A stretch of 48,860 bases of DNA from an uncultured Clostridia bacterium (GTDB lineage Bacteria > Bacillota > Clostridia > Oscillospirales > Ruminococcaceae). The DNA lies in contig CALERQ010000165.1 of NCBI GenBank assembly GCA_937907305.1, positions 1 through 48,860 of the forward strand, read 5' to 3'. Below, piece by piece: positions 7,723 to 16,222 of the stretch. Each line of letters begins with the position of its first letter. The first letter of the stretch is position 1. The notes under the pieces were generated by a model. That model had not been told where the DNA came from, made no database searches, and worked only from the letters and a program-made list of their open reading frames with translations. The position numbers and the translations under genes are program-made.

Positions 7723-10303
7723 ACGACAGAATAAACGAATCTGGGACTGGAACCCCAAGCCCCGCTCCGTCATTATTGTAGGGGTCCTGCTGTTTTTGCT
7801 GGTGGTACTGGTACACGGTCACGCGGAATATCAGATCACCGCCTCCCTGGCGCGGGATACCGCCAACACCCTGCGGCAGCAGTGCATCAGCTTTTATAAA
7901 CTGGCCAGCGGTGACCGTGTTAAAAGCTTGTTCCGGCTTTCGGATAACCTGCTGGAGCTGAGCTATCACCTGCGGGATGATCCGGAACTCATTAACGATA
8001 AATACCTGGAGCAAAGCGTAGACCGTCTGCGCCTGACCGGTGTGGCCCTGCTGGATGGCAACCTGCGCCTGGAGGCTTCCGGTTATACCCGCCCTATGCA
8101 GGGCTCCCCCTGGCAGAATACCACCGAAGGCAGCCTGTTCTGCGGGGTGGCCGGCACCAATAAAATCTACGCCGAACGGGTGCAGTATGATGGCCGCTAC
8201 TACGATGTCTGCGCCGTTCCCCGGCTGGATGCCCCCGGCCTCCTCATCGGATTTTACGAACAGCCCGCTGGACTGATCCTGGATGTCGAAGAGGACATGA
8301 CCACCCTCCTTAACGGTATTCACATCAATCGCGGCGGTGCCTACATCATCACAGCTGGAGGCACCATATTGGCTGGCAGCGATGACACCCTTCAGGGCGA
8401 GGAAGCTGCCTCACTCTCCATTTTGCAGGCACTGAACCAACTCCCTCACGATGATCAGCTCCACCTCTTCCACAGTGAGGGCGGCATCTACCTGGGCTGC
8501 CGCGCCGCCTGTGAGGGCTGTCAGCTCTACATCTATTTCCCGGTACTTTCCATCTTTGCCGCCACAGCGGCGGTATCCGCCGTGTTCGTGGCACTGTATA
8601 CCGCCTTTTGGCATGTTCTCTCCACTGCTCGCAGCCGCGCCCTGTACCAAAGCAGCCAAAAACTTCAGGAGAGCAATCTCCACCTGCAAAAGACTGTCAA
8701 TATGCTGCGCTCACTGCAGAACATCTATTTTGCTTCCTTCTACATCGATCTGACCCAGAATTCCTGCGAAAGCATTTTCCTGCCACAGTGGTTGGCCCAT
8801 TACCTGCCGCAGAATAACTCCTACACCGATATGAAGGACGCCCTGACGCAGAATCTTGTCCCGGAGGAATACCGGCCGATGCTGGATGAGCAGCTCAGCC
8901 CCGAAGCTATCCGGGAGACCCTGCGCCAGGAAAACCTCACCGATGTACGCCACAGCTTTTATATCGATTACCGGGCCTGGCGGGATGATACCCTGAACTG
9001 GTGCCGTGTCACCATCACCGCTGTGGATTTTGATGCGGCCGGTAAGCCCCACCATATCCTGGCCGTGCTGCAGGATGTCGGCCCGGAAAAGGAACGGGAA
9101 GCCCGGTACCAGGCACAGATCATTGCCGAAGCGGAGGAAGCACGGCTGGCCAGCATTGCCAAGTCCGAATTCCTGCGCCGCATCAGTCACGATCTGCGTA
9201 CCCCCATCAATGGCATTCAGGGTTACATCAATATGGCCGCTCACTATCCCGATGATCTTGCCCTCCAGGTAAGCTGCCGGGATAAGGCCGCCATTGCCCT
9301 GCACACCCTGCTGGATATCGTCAACAATGTACTGGATATGAGTAAGCTGGAAAGCAGCACCATCGAGCTGGAGCAGCGCTCCTTCTCCCTCTTCGCCGCC
9401 CTGCGGGAAGTCAGCGCCGTCATCGAACCGCAGGCCACGGAATGCGGCATCCGATACGAAGCCCCCACCGAAGCCTCTCTGTCCGATGTCCGCCTCATCG
9501 GCAGTCCCAATCATTTGCAGCGCATCCTGTGCAATTTGGCCGGTAATGCTGTAAAATACGGCCGCAGCGGCGGCTATGTCCGGCTGGGCAGCCGGGTCCT
9601 TTCCCGCAGCGAAGACCGTGTAACGATCGAATTCACCTGCGAGGACAATGGCATCGGCATGAGCGAGGAATTCCAGCAGCATCTGTTTGAACCCTTCGCG
9701 CAGGAGGCCGATGACGCCCGTACCCAGTACCAGGGCACTGGTCTGGGCCTTTCCATCGTTGAAAAGCTGGTATCCGCCATGCACGGCACCATCACCTTCA
9801 CTTCCCAAAAGGGTGTTGGTACCACCTTTCGGGTCGTGCTGCCCTTTGGCATCGATCGCACCGCTCCCATCGCTCCGGACCCTCTGCCCACAGCCGATTT
9901 CACCGGTATTCATATCCTGCTGGCGGAGGATAACGACCTCAATATGGAGATCGCGGAATTTCTGCTGCAGGAACATGGCGCTGCCGTGTCCCGCGCCTGG
10001 AACGGCCGGGAAGCCCTGGAGCTCTTTTCGGCCAGTGCGCCCGGTTACTACGATCTCATCTTGATGGACATTATGATGCCTGTCATGGATGGCACAGCAG
10101 CTGCCCGGGCCATCCGCGCGCTGCCCCGCCCTGATGCAAAGACCGTCCCCATTCTGGCCATGAGTGCCAATGCCTTCAGCGATGACATCCGCCAAAGCCT
10201 GGCCGCCGGCATGAATGATCACCTCTCCAAGCCCATAGAGGAAGGAAAGCTGCTGGCCGCCATGACCCGCCTGCTGGGCAAAGATGAAAAAGCTGTCCGC
10301 TAA
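7715..10303 (+). CDS. Membrane-bound hybrid sensor histidine kinase with C-terminal receiver
   Basis: 862 aa from a GTG start at 7715 with GGGAGGA seven bases upstream; the longer open frame to the left is a shadow of the solute-binding gene. Transmembrane segments lie at about residues 14-34 and 270-300, bounding an extracytoplasmic sensor domain. A PAS-like region (about 325-460) precedes HisKA (His492 in SHDLRTPINGI) and HATPase (N box LAGNAVKYG near 608, DNGIGM near 644, GTGLGLSIV near 674). The receiver is C-terminal (DLILMDIMMPVMDG, Asp785). No Hpt domain is fused, which fits the stand-alone Hpt in the operon. Inferred flow: ligand-bound lipoprotein, His492, Asp785, Hpt His60, then REC Asp55 of the HD-GYP/GGDEF protein. 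Confidence 0.92.
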   Translation: MSKRQNKRIWDWNPKPRSVIIVGVLLFLLVVLVHGHAEYQITASLARDTANTLRQQCISFYKLASGDRVKSLFRLSDNLLELSYHLRDDPELINDKYLEQSVDRLRLTGVALLDGNLRLEASGYTRPMQGSPWQNTTEGSLFCGVAGTNKIYAERVQYDGRYYDVCAVPRLDAPGLLIGFYEQPAGLILDVEEDMTTLLNGIHINRGGAYIITAGGTILAGSDDTLQGEEAASLSILQALNQLPHDDQLHLFHSEGGIYLGCRAACEGCQLYIYFPVLSIFAATAAVSAVFVALYTAFWHVLSTARSRALYQSSQKLQESNLHLQKTVNMLRSLQNIYFASFYIDLTQNSCESIFLPQWLAHYLPQNNSYTDMKDALTQNLVPEEYRPMLDEQLSPEAIRETLRQENLTDVRHSFYIDYRAWRDDTLNWCRVTITAVDFDAAGKPHHILAVLQDVGPEKEREARYQAQIIAEAEEARLASIAKSEFLRRISHDLRTPINGIQGYINMAAHYPDDLALQVSCRDKAAIALHTLLDIVNNVLDMSKLESSTIELEQRSFSLFAALREVSAVIEPQATECGIRYEAPTEASLSDVRLIGSPNHLQRILCNLAGNAVKYGRSGGYVRLGSRVLSRSEDRVTIEFTCEDNGIGMSEEFQQHLFEPFAQEADDARTQYQGTGLGLSIVEKLVSAMHGTITFTSQKGVGTTFRVVLPFGIDRTAPIAPDPLPTADFTGIHILLAEDNDLNMEIAEFLLQEHGAAVSRAWNGREALELFSASAPGYYDLILMDIMMPVMDGTAAARAIRALPRPDAKTVPILAMSANAFSDDIRQSLAAGMNDHLSKPIEEGKLLAAMTRLLGKDEKAVR

Positions 10304-10448
10304 ATTCAGGTAATAAACCCACAAAAGTGCTCGTTTCATTTTTACAACATGTTTCATTTTTGCATCAATAAATTCTGTTAATAAAAATTTATATGATTTC
10401 TATAACATCTCATAATCAAGCTAAAAATTAATCATTCGCAAAAAAGTG

Positions 10449-10494
10449 CGGGATGATATGTTGCATATTTGCATCTTATCATCCCGTTCTTTTT
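10449..10494 (+). terminator. Rho-independent terminator of the signalling operon
   Basis: A perfect ten-base stem, CGGGATGATA/TATCATCCCG, with an 18-base loop is followed by TTCTTTTT. It lies about 150 bases after the kinase stop. The interval 10304-10448 is AT-rich and holds no gene I can support. Confidence 0.8.
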
Positions 10495-10610
10495 CGATTT
10501 CCGCTCTTTTTTCTCGCTGTTTTCCCCTTCCCGTCGTTTTTCCGTCATAAAAAAGTATCCAAAGAAATTCTTCCTCATCCCACGCACCTGCCAAACTTTT
10601 ATCAACCCCA

Positions 10611-10639
10611 TTTACAAGCCCTCTCCCCCTCGCTATAAT
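10611..10639 (+). promoter_or_regulatory. Strong promoter in front of the truncated hydrolase
   Basis: TTTACA, a 17-base spacer and TATAAT, close to consensus. Downstream, TCCCCCTGCG (10657) pairs with CGCAGGGGGA (10691) as a leader hairpin, followed by GAGAGG and an ATG at 10727. Confidence 0.75.
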
Positions 10640-10726
10640 CATCTCGAAAGCGGGCTTCCCCCTGCGTTTTTTCACCCCCTGCCGCCGCTTCGCAGGGGGA
10701 TTCGTACAGGAACTGAGAGGTTTAAA

Positions 10727-12117
10727 ATGGTGTATTCCCGCTGTATGCTGCTCCGGTCAATATCTGCACCATTCAGGGCACCTACGATGAATTCTCCGGC
10801 CTCCTGTGGGGCGTGGAGGATTCCAGCCAGTACACTACCAGCTTTAAGTTCGCCTACGGCACCGGCGGCGCTACCAATGTTCCCTCCGGTACCTACTTCA
10901 TGTATGGCGATACCAGCGCCACACCCCTCACCCGTGAAGAAGCCGTGACCGCCGCGGCCAGCGCTGCTGTTACTATGACGCCCATCCGGGCCGCTTACAG
11001 CTTCGATGGCACCCACTCCGATACCTACTACGATGAAACCGCCATTGGCTACGGCATCGATTTCTTCGATATCACCCTGCGCGGCGGCGTTGCCACCATC
11101 GCTCCCACCGAGCAGGTCTGGCACGGTCGAGCCGCCTGCGGCCTCATTGGCCTTATCGCTACCCTGGTCGCTTTTGTAGCGCTGGCGCTCACCCTACTGC
11201 GTGTCCCCTTCTTCTCCACCATCGTGCGTCCGGCTGCTCCCTCCATCAGCACCGTCCACGGTGCCAAGGGTGTTATCGGATATATCATCCCCTATATCAT
11301 CTTCCTGCTGCCCGCGCCCCTGCTGTACTACTGGCTGATCGGCTATCCCTACTACATGCAGCCCCAGTGGTTCAAGTTCCTCACCAAGTTCATGCCCAAT
11401 AGCTTCTTCAATATGGCTCCCATGAACTCCCTTATGCTGTTCAATGGCGTCGTGGGCGGCGTATTCCTGGTGCTATATCTGCTGGTATTCTTCCTCATCG
11501 GCCGCAAAAAAGGTGCCAACCTGGAAACCACAGGCCTTAAGCTTCCCTTCGCTCAGATCCTCAAGAGCCTGCTGCTGGCAGTCCTCTCCTTTGCCGGCAT
11601 CTATGCGGTAGTGTATGCCTGCTCCGCCCTTTCCGGCACCAATTTCTCTTTCTTCAAGTTCAACATTATGCCCATGGATAGCACCCACTGGGTCACATTC
11701 TTCAAGTACCTGCCCGTCTGGCTGCTGTTCTTCCTGCTGTGCGGTGTCATCTATAATTCCCTCACCCGCATCAATAACGCCCCCGTCTGGCTCAATTACC
11801 TGCTGTGCGCGGTCGTTTCCTGCGGCGGTCTGGCTGTGATGTTTGCCTACGATTATGGTACGCTGTTCGCCACCGGTGTCCGCGGCATCCAGTACATCCC
11901 CGTCACCACCTCCCCCGAATGGCTCGCCGCAGTCGGCATGTCCTTCCCCACCGCACTGGCCGGTATCATGCTGTTCGGCCTGCTCTTCATCCTGCCTATC
12001 ACAGCCGTGATGAGCCGCGTCCTCCACAAAAAGACCGGTTCCGTCTGGCTGGGCGGCTTCCTCACCGCATTCATCGTCCTTGTCTTCACCATTTCTCACA
12101 TGGTCGTTTCCATCTGA
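10727..12117 (+). pseudogene. 5'-truncated membrane protein, probably the remnant of an alpha/beta-hydrolase fused to a membrane domain
   Basis: The conserved frame is open from 10726, just after an in-frame TAA at 10723, to the stop at 12117. It begins mid-domain with 'APVNICTIQGTYDEFSG', which looks like the strand and Asp turn of an alpha/beta-hydrolase fold, then about 8-9 hydrophobic segments from 11130 onward. No in-frame ATG precedes 10813, where only a GTG is available. The promoter, Shine-Dalgarno site and an ATG (10727) survive upstream, but that ATG reads the wrong frame. The simplest reading is a deletion that fused the leader to the C-terminal two thirds, removing the N-terminal hydrolase core. 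The hydrolase assignment is tentative. A restart at GTG 10813 (434 residues) cannot be excluded. Confidence 0.6.
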
Positions 12118-12396
12118 TTTTTTCCTCCTCAAAGTAAAGCACAGGAAACGAAGTGGAATCTCTGCCCGTGCAGGTCCTCCATAGGCTCCCGGTAGGGGGA
12201 GCCGGTGGAACCCACGGCGCGGCACGCATCGGAGCAACCTCCCCGGTGCGTGCCTTTCTCTGCTTTCTGCCATAGGGGCGGCACGGTTCCGCTCCCGTCA
12301 GGCAGCACCTCCGCTTCGCTCCGGGCTGCCTTCCCCGCTCCGCCGCGCCGCCCCCATATACTCCCCATCTCCTTCCGAAAGGCAGGTCCTCCCTTT
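12118..12396. other. Intergenic region with several strong hairpins
   Basis: There is no convincing gene. It holds inverted repeats GGCTCCC/GGGAGCC near 12184-12202, GGCACGCATCGG/CCGGTGCGTGCC at 12221-12254 (followed by a weak T-rich stretch, possibly a terminator) and GGCAGC/GCTGCC near 12302-12330. The open frame across it is GC-skew driven and shows no protein-like features. Confidence 0.5.
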
Positions 12397-13089
12397 ATGC
12401 CCCTCACCGTCCAAAGCCGCCCCCATCCCCGCCGTATCTTCCGCGGGGAGCTCGCCCTCTGCATCATCGCGGTGCTCAATAGCTTCGCCGTCTACCTGAT
12501 GCTTTACAGCGGCGCGGGCATCTCCTCCATTTCCTCGGTGCCCTACATCATCTCGGAGGTCCTCCCCGTCCTCTCCCTCGGCACCTGGACCTATCTCTTC
12601 CAGACCTCCCTGGTCGCTGTCTTGATGATCCTGCGGCGCAAATTTGTCCCCAGTTACTTGCTGGCCTTCCTGGTGGGCTTTGCCTTCGGCGAGATGATGG
12701 ACGTCCACGCCCTGTGGATCGATAAGCTGCCGCTGACCCCCGTGCTGCGGGTCGTCTATTTCCTCATCAGCTTTGCGGCCCTTACCCTGGGCATCGCCCT
12801 CTCCAATCACTGCAAGCTCCCCATCATCCCCACCGATCTCTTCCCCCGGGAACTGGCCGTCATCCTGGGCAAGCCCTATAAAACCGTCAAAACCCGCTTT
12901 GATCTCGGCTGCCTTACCGTGACAGTAGCGCTTTCTCTCCTCTTTCTGCACGGCATCCGCGGCATTGGCATCGGCACGGTATTCTGCGCCCTGGTCATGG
13001 GGCGGTGCATCTCCTGGACGGGTGAGCGCCTCACTCGGCATTTTGTCTTTGTTTCATTCCTTGCGCCCCAGCCGCAGCAGGAGCCCTGA
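12397..13089 (+). CDS. YczE/YyaS/YitT-like integral membrane protein (DUF6198-type)
   Basis: 230 aa with about five transmembrane helices. The N-terminal half reads like the YczE/DUF6198 family: a hydrophobic first helix, then 'GISSISSVPYIISEVLP', 'LSLGTWTYLFQ', a cytoplasmic 'LRRKF', 'LAFLVGFAFGEMMD' and 'GIALSNHCKLPIIPTDLFPREL'. These polytopic proteins are widespread in Clostridia; their substrate or function is not established. I place the start at ATG 12397, where family similarity begins; the reading frame runs 64 codons further upstream, but only through GC-rich hairpin DNA. The Shine-Dalgarno site is weak (AAAGG). It is followed by an unrelated gene on the same strand. Confidence 0.7.
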   Translation: MPLTVQSRPHPRRIFRGELALCIIAVLNSFAVYLMLYSGAGISSISSVPYIISEVLPVLSLGTWTYLFQTSLVAVLMILRRKFVPSYLLAFLVGFAFGEMMDVHALWIDKLPLTPVLRVVYFLISFAALTLGIALSNHCKLPIIPTDLFPRELAVILGKPYKTVKTRFDLGCLTVTVALSLLFLHGIRGIGIGTVFCALVMGRCISWTGERLTRHFVFVSFLAPQPQQEP

Positions 13090-13211
13090 CTCTCTGTAAA
13101 AAACACCTCAATCTGTTATTTTTTGGGACACATCCACGGGATTGTCCCTTTTTCATTTTCCCACTGCGCACTATAATTTTAATAGAAAGATTTCCGAAAG
13201 AAGGGATCCCC

Positions 13212-14228
13212 ATGTCGCCCCGCTCCGTCAATACCATCGCCCGCACCCTCATCCAAACGGTGGTGCGTCAAAAGCTCAACGCCATCAAAAGCGACCCGGA
13301 GCGCAGTCTGCGCAATCTGGTGGATATGGGCCTCAGCTTTGCGGCAGGCAGCGAACAAAAGCGTTTCCTTCAGCAGGCCCAGCAGGCCCTGCAGGATGAA
13401 AACAGCGCCTATTACCGCATCATTTACGATATGGCGCTGCATGTGGATACCGAGCACCTGATGGGCTTTGGCATGAACCTGGGCTACAATAGTCTCACCG
13501 CCGGGGCCCGCACCATCCGCCGGCTGGAGGGTGAACACGGCTATGATATCCCCTGGTGCCTTACCCTCGTCATTGACCGCAAGGGCTACGCTGCCCACGA
13601 AGCCGACTATGCCAGCCTCATTGAACAGGGCAAGCGGCTGGGCATCTATACCTATCTGCTCATCGCGCCGGAACTGCCCGTGGGACTTTTCACCCTGCTG
13701 CGTCAGCAGAAGGACTGCGCCTTCCTGCTTTTCACCTCCCCTGATGAGCTCACCGGGGATATTATCGATTCCATGGCCCAGCTTTATCATGTCATGCCGG
13801 TGGTACGCTTTGGCGATGGCGCCGAAGAGGTCTGCGATGCCATGCGTCGCCGGGAAATGCTCTACTCGGTATTCCTGCCCTACCATCCTGAGGAATCAGA
13901 AAACATCTCTGGTGACGGCGATGTTCTGGATATCGAGCAATTCCACTCGCCGCTCACCATCTTCATGTCCTATACCGCCCCGGAGAAGGACAAGTCCTCC
14001 CCCTTTTACCTGCGCATCATCGCCGCCCGCGATGATCTGCATGTGCAGACCATCCCCGTGGAACTGTGGGAGGATCTGCGCTTCATCGATGGCGTCATCT
14101 CTCCTCTGCCCTCCCACTCCATCGCCTTCAATGCCGGTTGCTTCCTCATCCGCCCGGATGGCGCCGTGGATGACAGCATCTCCTTTGCCGCCACTCCGCT
14201 GGAGGACATCCTCTCCGCCAGCCACTAA
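13212..14228 (+). CDS. Conserved-looking cytoplasmic protein of unknown function
   Basis: 338 aa, no signal peptide and no clear membrane helix. The N-terminal third is helical and charged ('LRNLVDMGLSFAAGSEQKRF'), with 'FGMNLGYNSLTAGARTIRR' about residue 80. The middle alternates strands and helices ('IPWCLTLVID', 'LGIYTYLLIAP', 'DCAFLLFTSP'), suggesting a barrel or Rossmann-like core; it faintly resembles radical-SAM-associated barrels but lacks a CxxxCxxC motif, so I do not assign that function. The start is supported by AGAAGGGA eight bases upstream. It converges with a TetR gene across a shared terminator, and one may regulate the other, but nothing in the sequence proves it. Confidence 0.7.
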   Translation: MSPRSVNTIARTLIQTVVRQKLNAIKSDPERSLRNLVDMGLSFAAGSEQKRFLQQAQQALQDENSAYYRIIYDMALHVDTEHLMGFGMNLGYNSLTAGARTIRRLEGEHGYDIPWCLTLVIDRKGYAAHEADYASLIEQGKRLGIYTYLLIAPELPVGLFTLLRQQKDCAFLLFTSPDELTGDIIDSMAQLYHVMPVVRFGDGAEEVCDAMRRREMLYSVFLPYHPEESENISGDGDVLDIEQFHSPLTIFMSYTAPEKDKSSPFYLRIIAARDDLHVQTIPVELWEDLRFIDGVISPLPSHSIAFNAGCFLIRPDGAVDDSISFAATPLEDILSASH

Positions 14229-14241
14229 GCCAATAAAAACA

Positions 14242-14286
14242 AGCCCCGGTTCCGCGGGCATTCCGCAGAATCGGGACTCTTTTTAT
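14242..14286. terminator. Terminator hairpin between convergent genes
   Basis: An imperfect stem (CCCGG-TTC-GCGG against CCGC-GAA-CGGG) is followed by CTCTTTTT on the plus strand and flanked by A residues on the other side. It can serve both the unknown gene and the TetR gene. Confidence 0.7.
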
Positions 14287-14303
14287 CATTTTTCGTTTTA
14301 GGG

Positions 14304-14855
14304 TCACAGCTCAGCCACTTCTACCCGCTTTACCGCGGCATAAATGCTGGCCTTCAGCATCCGCACAAATTCCTGCGGCGGCACACAGTCCTTCTCGGAA
14401 AGCCACCGCACAAACGCCGCGATGAACGCATCGGCATAAAAATTGATGCAGAACTGCTGGTATTTTGCCTCCTCCAGCGAGGACGCCAAAAAGTACTTGA
14501 TGGATGGCTCCAGCACTTCCTTAAAGTGCTCCAGGAAGGAATTCTGCCCCTCAATGCGCAGCGCCCGCCGGTAGAAAGAGCGATTCTCGTAAAAAAAGCT
14601 GCACAGCTCGGTCAGGAAATCCCAGATCCCGGCGTAATCCTGCCGGCTGGAAAGCTGCAGGTACTCCATATCGAAGATCCAGTTCACCAGGTCGTACTTA
14701 TCCTTAAAGTGGTAGTAAAAGCTCTTGCGGTTCATGCCGCACTGCTCCGCGATATCGGAAACACTGATCTTGGAAAAAGGCATCTGCTCCATCAGCTCTT
14801 TCATCGCGGCGGCCAGGGCGCGCTTGGTCAGGTTGGAATCGGCCGTAGTGTTCAC
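14304..14855 (-). CDS. TetR/AcrR family transcriptional regulator
   Basis: 183 aa. The N-terminal TetR helix-turn-helix is clear: 'FSKISVSDIAEQCGMNRKSFYYHFKDKYDLVNWIF' occupies about residues 27-61 with the hallmark YYHFKDKYDL. The C-terminal half resembles the TetR_C_8 type seen in DhaS-like regulators (aromatic-rich, 'FLEHFKEVLEPSIKYFL'). The start is a GTG (14855); the nearby ATG is out of frame, and the Shine-Dalgarno site is poor. It binds DNA as a dimer and usually represses neighbouring genes until a small ligand binds; the ligand is unknown. Its divergent neighbour is the TVP38 gene beyond a GC-rich repeat, and its convergent neighbour is the unknown protein. Confidence 0.88.
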   Translation of the reverse strand: MNTTADSNLTKRALAAAMKELMEQMPFSKISVSDIAEQCGMNRKSFYYHFKDKYDLVNWIFDMEYLQLSSRQDYAGIWDFLTELCSFFYENRSFYRRALRIEGQNSFLEHFKEVLEPSIKYFLASSLEEAKYQQFCINFYADAFIAAFVRWLSEKDCVPPQEFVRMLKASIYAAVKRVEVAEL

Positions 14856-15003
14856 CCCCGTTCATGCCTTATCTTAGCATATCCTACCGGTAAAATAAAA
14901 CCCCCGTTGCCAAAAAGCGTTGGACAATCACAAAAAACTGTCCCAAATAGCTGTACGGCCCGGCTTTCCACCCCTCTTCTCCGCCAGTCTCTGCAAACTT
15001 CCA

Positions 15004-15090
15004 CCTACGGCGGAGCCGCCTTTCGCCTCCGGCGAAATCCGCAGGCTGCGCCTGCGTCGGCGGGCTTCGCCCGCCGACGGCTCCGCCGCC
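15004..15090. repeat. GC-rich multi-hairpin repeat, family 1, copy 1
   Basis: About 87 bases made of successive small palindromes (GGCGGAGCCGCC, CGCC-TCC-GGCG, GCAGGC-GCCTGC, CGGCGGGC-GCCCGCCG) whose outer arms also pair. It is nearly identical to 16067-16154. The remainder of the gap 14856-15142 holds no supported gene. Confidence 0.85.
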
Positions 15091-15142
15091 CTCCCCCGCA
15101 TAATCTCTTCCATTTCACCAAATTCCCAAAGGAGTGATCCCC

Positions 15143-15820
15143 ATGCCCAAAGAACCCCGCTCCCTGCACGATCTTCATCCCCTGCGGCTGCTGCCGCTGG
15201 CTCTTTGCTTGGCCATGGTGGTGCTCTGCCTTATCCGGGGCGGCTTCTCGGTGGAGGATATCCTCTCCTACGCCCCGCAGAATGTCTGGTTGGCCGCTGG
15301 ATTCCTACTGCTGCTCTACCTCGCCAAAAGTCTCAGTGTGGCTTTCCCCATCATCGTTTTGCAGGTTGCGGCCGGGCATCTGTTTGCCCCCACGGCGGCG
15401 CTGGCGCTCAATATTTTGGGCCTTGCCGTGGATCTCACCGTCCCCTTTTGGATTGGCCGGTTTTCCGGCAGCGGGCTTACCGCCCGGCTTTTGGCTCGTT
15501 ATCCCCGCCTGGATGGCCTTCTGGAAAGCCAGGAAGGACATTATCTTTTCCTTGCGTTCTTTCTGCGGGTCATTTACCTCCTCCCCGGCGATATCGTCAG
15601 CATGTATTTCGGTTCGGTCCGGGGGCCCTACCTCACCTGCCTGCTCGGCGGGCTGTTGGGCGGCCTGCCCAGCCTGCTGGCCGCCACCCTGCTGGGCGCC
15701 AGCGTTTCACAGCCCGGCTCCCCAGCCTTTTGGCTCGCCCTTGGCATCACCGCCGGGGTTTCCACCCTCTCGCTGCTTGGCTATCTCCTCTGGCAAAAGC
15801 GCCATAAGACCAGGTTTTAA
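15143..15820 (+). CDS. TVP38/TMEM64 family (SNARE-associated, DedA-like) membrane protein
   Basis: 225 aa with about six hydrophobic segments. The core carries the family features: 'KSLSVAFPIIVLQVAAGHLF' with the re-entrant-loop-like proline, 'GLAVDLTVPFWIGRFSG', a charged linker 'LLARYPRLDGLLESQEGHYLFLAFFLRVIYLLPGD' region and 'YFGSVRGPYLTCLLGGLLGGLP'. Members are membrane proteins of the VTT/DedA superfamily, some of them proposed lipid scramblases or transporters; the exact role here is unknown. I choose ATG 15143, eight bases after AAAGGAG; a GTG at 15134 lies inside that Shine-Dalgarno region and is unlikely. GC-rich family 1 repeats lie on both sides of the gene. Confidence 0.85.
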   Translation: MPKEPRSLHDLHPLRLLPLALCLAMVVLCLIRGGFSVEDILSYAPQNVWLAAGFLLLLYLAKSLSVAFPIIVLQVAAGHLFAPTAALALNILGLAVDLTVPFWIGRFSGSGLTARLLARYPRLDGLLESQEGHYLFLAFFLRVIYLLPGDIVSMYFGSVRGPYLTCLLGGLLGGLPSLLAATLLGASVSQPGSPAFWLALGITAGVSTLSLLGYLLWQKRHKTRF

Positions 15821-16066
15821 TCCCTCCCACACAACTCCCCCTTTGTCCGGGCCGCCCTTTTACCTAATCTCGCTCAGGCCACTCCCCTCGGCACCACTGC
15901 CGGGCCTCGGCTTGCTCGCCGCCGGACTACTTTCCTCGGCAAAATCGCAAAAAGCAAAGTCTACACTATTTCCTGCGCCGCAAAAACTTTCCTCTATCCC
16001 GGTCGCCTGCCCCACAGCCCCGGAGGCACAGTCCCACCCCTTTTCACCAGCTCCCTGCTTTCCACA

Positions 16067-16154
16067 CCTACGGCGGAGCCGCCTTTCGCCTCCGGCGAAA
16101 TCCGCAGGCTGCGCCTGCGTCGGCGGGCTTCGCCCGCCGGGCGGCTCCGCCGCC
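16067..16154. repeat. GC-rich multi-hairpin repeat, family 1, copy 2
   Basis: It is identical to 15004-15090 over the first 70-odd bases and differs by one or two bases near the right arm. The surrounding gap 15821-16222 otherwise holds only the terminator at 16180 and no supported gene. Confidence 0.85.
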
Positions 16155-16179
16155 CCCTCCGCACAGCTCTCCTAATACC

Positions 16180-16222
16180 AAACGACCGCCCTCCGAAAAA
16201 ACGGAGGCCGGTCGTTTGTTTT
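16180..16222. terminator. Terminator hairpin between TVP38 and the SpoU methyltransferase gene
   Basis: AAACGACC-CCTCCG pairs with CGGAGG-GGTCGTTT, followed by a long T tract on the plus strand. It ends immediately before the stop codon of the minus-strand methyltransferase gene, so it may act in both directions. Confidence 0.75.
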
